In this document: one piece after another, positions 7,509-10,127 of the stretch
Numbering within the stretch: the stretch's first letter is position 1
Layout of the letters: each line of letters begins with the position of its first letter
Origin: Hyphomonas sp. UBA5111
GTDB taxonomy: Bacteria > Pseudomonadota > Alphaproteobacteria > Caulobacterales > Hyphomonadaceae
Direction of reading: 5' to 3'
Length of the DNA stretch: 10,127 bases
Assembly (NCBI GenBank): GCA_002414505.1
Contig: DHZF01000112.1
Location: 746 to 10,872, forward strand
Notes under the pieces: model-generated
Told to the model about the DNA's origin: nothing
The model's input: the letters and a program-made list of their open reading frames with translations, nothing else
The model's database searches: none
Program-made: the position numbers and the translations under genes

Positions 7509-7521
7509 TATCGGTCCGATA
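7509..7521. promoter_or_regulatory. 13-bp perfect palindrome just upstream of the putA start
   Basis: TATCGG-t-CCGATA is a perfect 6+1+6 inverted repeat ending 5 bp before the putA ATG, where a Shine-Dalgarno would be expected and none is seen. It could be an operator for a proline-responsive regulator or an mRNA hairpin (stem TATCG/CGATA, loop GAC). Which of these, if either, is inference. Confidence 0.35.
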
Positions 7522-7716
7522 AGTGTGAGCCAGAAGGCATAGGATCAATTGTCAGCCAGAATTGGCGAAAACCGGGTAAGTCCTGCCCCGATCAGCACCT
7601 CTTCAGGATTATCTATATCTTTTCAGATGACCTGATGCGAGAGAAGTTCAACGCAGGCTGGCCTCTTTACGCAGTGGGCCAACACGGCCACATTGCGCCC
7701 GACTGCTGGGGCTGTT

Positions 7717-7723
7717 GAAGGAG
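7717..7723 (+). promoter_or_regulatory. Shine-Dalgarno that sets the GT4 gene start at 7729
   Basis: GAAGGAG lies 5 nt before the ATG at 7729. It rules out the in-frame TTG at 7693, which would add 12 residues unlike the family. The protein then begins MRIMLVTDAW, the normal first beta strand of GT4 enzymes. Confidence 0.8.
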
Positions 7724-7728
7724 CGCTC

Positions 7729-8835
7729 ATGCGCATCATGCTCGTAACCGACGCCTGGGACCCTCAGGTTAATGGCGTCGTGCGCACAATGAAGCGCGTG
7801 ATCGAAGAGACAGAGGCGATGGGCCATGTCTGGGAGATCGTCCATCCCGGCCAGGGATTCCGGACGATGCCCCTGCCGACCTATCCGGAAATCAAGCTGG
7901 CCCTGTTCGCCCGCCGCCGCATCGAAGACCGGTTTCACGAATTCGAGCCCGATGCGATTCATATCGCGACCGAAGGCACGCTCGGCATGGCGGGTCGCGC
8001 CATGTGCCTGACGGTGAAGCACCCCTTCTCGACTGCCTATCACACCCGTTTTCCCGAATATGTCTCCGCGCGCATGCCGATCCCGACCCGGGCCGGCTAT
8101 TCCTTCGTGCGCTGGTTCCACAAATATTCCGGCAAGGTCATGGTGCCGACGCCCTCCATGGTGGAGGAACTGGAGGCCCAGCGCTTCATCAATCTCGTCG
8201 CATGGAGCCGGGGCGTGGACACGGAGATGTTCAATCCCGACCGCCGGATCGAGGAGGGCCAGCCGGGCGACCCGTTCGAGGGCCTGCCCCGCCCGATCTT
8301 CCTGAATGTCGGCCGCGTCGCCGTGGAAAAGAACATCGAAGCCTTTGCCGAACTGGACCTGCCGGGCACGAAAGTCATCATCGGCGACGGCCCGCAGCGC
8401 GAAGAACTTCAGAAGCGCTACAAGGATGTCGTCTTCCTCGGCGCGAAGTTCAATGAAGAGCTCGCCGCCTGCTATGCCAGCGCGGACGTTTTCGTCTTTC
8501 CGAGCGTGACCGACACGTTCGGTCTTGTCGTGCTGGAAGCCATGGCGTCGGGCACACCCGTGGCCGCCTATGACGCCACCGGCCCGCGCGATGTGATTCC
8601 GGGATCGGATGCGGGCACAATCACCCCTATTGGCGGCAATCTTGCCGAAGGCGCGGTGGCCTGCCTCTCGCTCAGCCGCGCGACCTGCCGCGCATATGCC
8701 GAGACCTATAGCTGGCGGGCCTGCGCCGAAGCCTTCATCGAGAATTTGCAACCTCTGCCAGCCCCGGCCCGCAAACGCTTCTGGCAAAAGATCCGCCTCC
8801 GCCGCAGGAAGAAGCCGACGCTTCCGACCCTGTAG
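7729..8835 (+). CDS. GT4-family glycosyltransferase, probably glycolipid-forming (Agt/MgtA-like)
   Basis: This encodes 368 residues and is cytoplasmic with probable membrane contact. The N-terminal Rossmann half has TDAWDPQVNGVVRT (7-20) and TAYHTRFPEY (102-111). The C-terminal donor half has NVGRVAVEKNIEAF (193-206, with R196 and K201 as diphosphate-binding residues), IIGDGPQREEL, and D262-TFGLVVLE270-AMASGTPV, the EX7E motif with Asp in first place. The last 25 residues (RKRFWQKIRLRRRKK) are strongly basic, fitting a peripheral membrane protein. GT4 enzymes with a PQVNGVVRT start include bacterial alpha-mannosyltransferases and the alphaproteobacterial Agt group that makes glycosyl-diacylglycerols when phosphate is short. 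The product is not settled by sequence. The gene is divergent from putA and ends exactly against pstS. The 225-bp upstream gap shows an AT-rich patch near 7608-7623 but no promoter that I can defend. Confidence 0.88.
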   Translation: MRIMLVTDAWDPQVNGVVRTMKRVIEETEAMGHVWEIVHPGQGFRTMPLPTYPEIKLALFARRRIEDRFHEFEPDAIHIATEGTLGMAGRAMCLTVKHPFSTAYHTRFPEYVSARMPIPTRAGYSFVRWFHKYSGKVMVPTPSMVEELEAQRFINLVAWSRGVDTEMFNPDRRIEEGQPGDPFEGLPRPIFLNVGRVAVEKNIEAFAELDLPGTKVIIGDGPQREELQKRYKDVVFLGAKFNEELAACYASADVFVFPSVTDTFGLVVLEAMASGTPVAAYDATGPRDVIPGSDAGTITPIGGNLAEGAVACLSLSRATCRAYAETYSWRACAEAFIENLQPLPAPARKRFWQKIRLRRRKKPTLPTL

Positions 8836-9936
8836 CTATTTGCGCGCGCCCTTGGCTTCGAGATGTTCGGCAATCTCCTGCTGGGCTTCGCGCAGATCGT
8901 CCGGCAGCGGGATCAGGCCTTTTTCAAGCAAGTAGCCATCCGGCCCCATGGCCCGGTCCGACACGAACTCCTTCACGAATTCCGCCAGTCCGGGCACCAA
9001 TGGCAAATTCTGGTCCTTCACATAGATATACATGCTCCGCGACAGGCCATATTCGCCGGACGCAATGGCCTCAAACGTCACCGGCACGCCGTCCAGATGC
9101 GCCGCCTTTACCCGGTCCCCATTCTGTTCGAGGAACGAATAACCGAGCACGCCCACGGCGGTCGGCGTCTTGATCAGGGACTGGATGATGGCCGTGTCAT
9201 TCTCGCCAAGATCGATCCAGGCCCCATCTGTGCGGATCGTGTGCGTGCGCAGCTTGAACGCGTCCGGGTCGGCCTGTTTCAAGGCGACCAGCTCCGGCAG
9301 GGCCAAAGCTCCTGGCTCCATACCGAGTTCGGTGAAGGCATCCCGCGTGCCGGAAGTCGGCGGCGGCCCCAGCACCATGATGGGCTCATCCGGCAGGGTT
9401 GGGCTGATCTCTGACCAGTTCTTGTAGGGATTGGGCTGAAAGCCGCCTTTTCCGTCTGGTATGTGCGCGGCAAGCGCCAGGAAGACCTGCTCCTTGGTCA
9501 GGTCCAGCAGCGGCGCCTGGCGAGCATTGGCCAGCACGATGCCGTCATACCCGACCGACAGAGCGGTGATCTCGGTAATGCCATTGTCGGCGCACAGGGC
9601 CTGCTCACTCTCGGTAATCATCCGGGAGGCATCCGAGATGGAGGGGCGGTCCGGCCCGATCTTCTGGCAGAAGGTCTTGAAGCCGCCGCCCGTGCCGGTC
9701 GTCTCGACAATCGGCGTCGGATAGCGCGTCGTCGCGCCAAATCGCTCTGCCACCGTCGTTGCGAAGGGCGCCACCGTGGACGAGCCGACAATGCGTATTT
9801 TCTGTGTTCCGTCCGCACTGACCGGCGGCGGCGGGATCACCTCGCCGGTCTCAAGCTCGGACAGGTCGGTGCGTCCGCAGGCGGCTGCGCAGACCAGCAC
9901 GAAGGCGGCAAGGATACTGCCAAATCTGGCTGTCAT
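8836..9936 (-). CDS. pstS: phosphate-binding lipoprotein of the Pst ABC transporter family
   Basis: This encodes 366 residues from the ATG at 9936; the longer frame from 9993 adds 19 residues of unlikely Arg/Pro-rich sequence. MTARFGSILAAFVLVCAAAC is a lipoprotein signal with Cys20 as acceptor. The binding protein begins at IRIVGSSTVAPF (47-58), whose GSST loop binds phosphate. ETTGTGGGFKTFC (78-90), ISDASRMI (100-107) and SGTRDAF follow in the family order. Cys90 and the Cys in QALC may form a disulfide. The protein would capture inorganic phosphate and deliver it to PstCAB, but no pst permease, ATPase, phoU or phoB lies in the window, so this is an orphan copy as far as can be seen. The immediate 3' neighbour is the convergent GT4 gene, with no spacer. 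Phosphate is the expected ligand; a related PstS-like role is the alternative. Confidence 0.92.
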   Translation of the reverse strand: MTARFGSILAAFVLVCAAACGRTDLSELETGEVIPPPPVSADGTQKIRIVGSSTVAPFATTVAERFGATTRYPTPIVETTGTGGGFKTFCQKIGPDRPSISDASRMITESEQALCADNGITEITALSVGYDGIVLANARQAPLLDLTKEQVFLALAAHIPDGKGGFQPNPYKNWSEISPTLPDEPIMVLGPPPTSGTRDAFTELGMEPGALALPELVALKQADPDAFKLRTHTIRTDGAWIDLGENDTAIIQSLIKTPTAVGVLGYSFLEQNGDRVKAAHLDGVPVTFEAIASGEYGLSRSMYIYVKDQNLPLVPGLAEFVKEFVSDRAMGPDGYLLEKGLIPLPDDLREAQQEIAEHLEAKGARK

Positions 9937-9977
9937 ACGTTCATGGCTCCGGCGGAAACATCTGTTGGGCGGGCGTC

Positions 9978-9991
9978 GGGCCACCCGGCCC
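9978..9991 (-). promoter_or_regulatory. GC hairpin in the probable pstS leader
   Basis: GGGCC (9978-9982) and GGCCC (9987-9991) form a perfect 5-bp GC stem with a 4-nt loop, 41-55 nt before the pstS ATG. It lacks a T-tract, so it is not a terminator. It may be only chance in GC-rich sequence. Confidence 0.2.
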
Positions 9992-10040
9992 ATTGCCCAT
10001 AGAACATGGTCCCTATCCGTTCAATGTGATGTGTCGGTGA

Positions 10041-10069
10041 CAAAAATCTCAGGCTGCCCGAAATTTTTG
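10041..10069 (-). terminator. rho-independent terminator for minus-strand transcription from the right edge
   Basis: A 29-bp dyad has 14-nt arms around a central base (10055). In plus-strand RNA two positions are A-C mismatches. In minus-strand RNA both become G-U wobbles, so CAAAAATTTCGGG pairs along its whole length with CCTGAGATTTTTG around a CAG loop. An A-tract on the 5' side and a T-tract on the 3' side complete the usual terminator form. The strand bias of the wobbles shows that minus-strand RNA is the functional one. It lies about 23 nt after the stop at 10093-10095. An operator role is the alternative. Confidence 0.6.
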
Positions 10070-10092
10070 CTTGCATGCCTGAAAAGAGTCTC

Positions 10093-10127
10093 CTACATGC
10101 CCGTCTCGAAATCGATGTGGCGGACAT
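10093..10127 (-). CDS. C-terminal end of an unidentified gene entering from the right
   Basis: Only the last ten codons and a TAG stop are inside the window, reading VRHIDFETGM. The evidence is indirect: the frame is open to the edge, the sequence is plausible as a protein end, and a strand-biased terminator hairpin follows the stop at the usual distance. The product cannot be identified. If the call is right, this gene is upstream of pstS on the same strand but separated from it by the terminator, so pstS would need its own promoter in about 10040-9937. Confidence 0.4.
   Translation of the reverse strand, partial: VRHIDFETGM

Noticed and set aside
7496..7540. Fourteen-codon leader frame (MPSGSHLSDRYLYG) whose stop overlaps the putA start
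   Set aside because: It has no ribosome site and no run of proline or other regulatory codons; overlap with the ATG can arise by chance.
5905..7542. 545-codon open frame on the plus strand antisense to putA
   Set aside because: It mirrors the PRODH half of putA, is rich in His/Arg/Gln/Pro without a recognisable domain, and has no supporting ribosome site. Long antisense frames are common in GC-rich genes with strong third-position bias.
7504..7548. TTG start at 7548 for putA
   Set aside because: It would add 15 residues unlike PutA N termini and no Shine-Dalgarno precedes it; the ATG at 7503 is preferred, though also weakly supported.
7648..8787. 379-codon open frame on the minus strand antisense to the GT4 gene
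   Set aside because: The plus-strand frame carries all the GT4 motifs and a good Shine-Dalgarno; the antisense frame has no family features.
9933..10127. Minus-strand frame of 64 codons whose TGA overlaps the pstS ATG as ATGA
   Set aside because: The overlap looks like coupling, but the frame runs through the terminator hairpin and its residues show no domain; it is probably a chance frame.
10075..10127. Plus-strand start MPEKSLLHARLE running off the right edge
   Set aside because: It has no Shine-Dalgarno and lies on the strand where the adjacent dyad has mismatches. The minus-strand gene-end reading explains the hairpin better, although more sequence is needed to exclude it.
1..10127. tRNA, rRNA, CRISPR repeats, insertion sequences, toxin-antitoxin pairs
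   Set aside because: All gaps are short (the longest is 225 bp), and none contains cloverleaf structure, spaced identical repeats, transposase frames or terminal inverted repeats that I could see.

Overview
The window looks like chromosome of a GC-rich alphaproteobacterium. The gene content (bifunctional PutA without a DNA-binding domain, a GT4 lipid-type glycosyltransferase, a PstS lipoprotein, DUF6265 and DUF3298-type envelope proteins) would suit the Hyphomonadaceae/Caulobacterales side of the class. That placement is inference from protein style, not from a marker gene. There are eight readable protein genes, a probable ninth entering from the right edge, and no RNA gene, IS element, CRISPR array or phage module. 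Most products are exported or membrane-bound.

Left part (1-1628): a secreted class C beta-lactamase-family serine hydrolase runs leftward off the window. It is divergent, across only 43 bp, from a two-gene unit with a 4-bp ATGA overlap: a small membrane-anchored four-cysteine protein and a DUF6265-type envelope protein. The small protein resembles the N-terminal segment that I recall from some larger alphaproteobacterial serine hydrolases. The 43-bp gap holds a nested palindrome covering both ribosome binding sites.

Middle (1629-4357): a large polytopic GT-C-like membrane protein (DD, SPWSRLVD, RIDHHN and HR signatures) converges on a DUF4163/DUF3298-type lipoprotein. Hand counts on sampled lines give about 53-56% GC in these two genes against about 66% in lines sampled from putA and the GT4 gene.

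Right part (4369-10127): putA (proline to glutamate) lies directly upstream of the lipoprotein gene on the same strand, with the lipoprotein's Shine-Dalgarno against the putA stop. putA is divergent from a GT4 glycosyltransferase. That gene meets pstS tail to tail with no base between the two stop codons. The pairing of a lipid-type GT4 enzyme with a phosphate-binding protein hints at phosphate-starvation lipid remodelling, but no convincing PHO box is present. At the right edge a 14-bp dyad pairs fully only in minus-strand RNA. This marks a terminator for a gene whose last ten codons are in the window.

Nothing here is clearly a new defence or mobile system. The most unusual points are the nested dyad in the 43-bp divergent gap, the palindrome where putA's ribosome binding site should be, the free-standing small domain beside a serine hydrolase, and the zero-gap gene junction.
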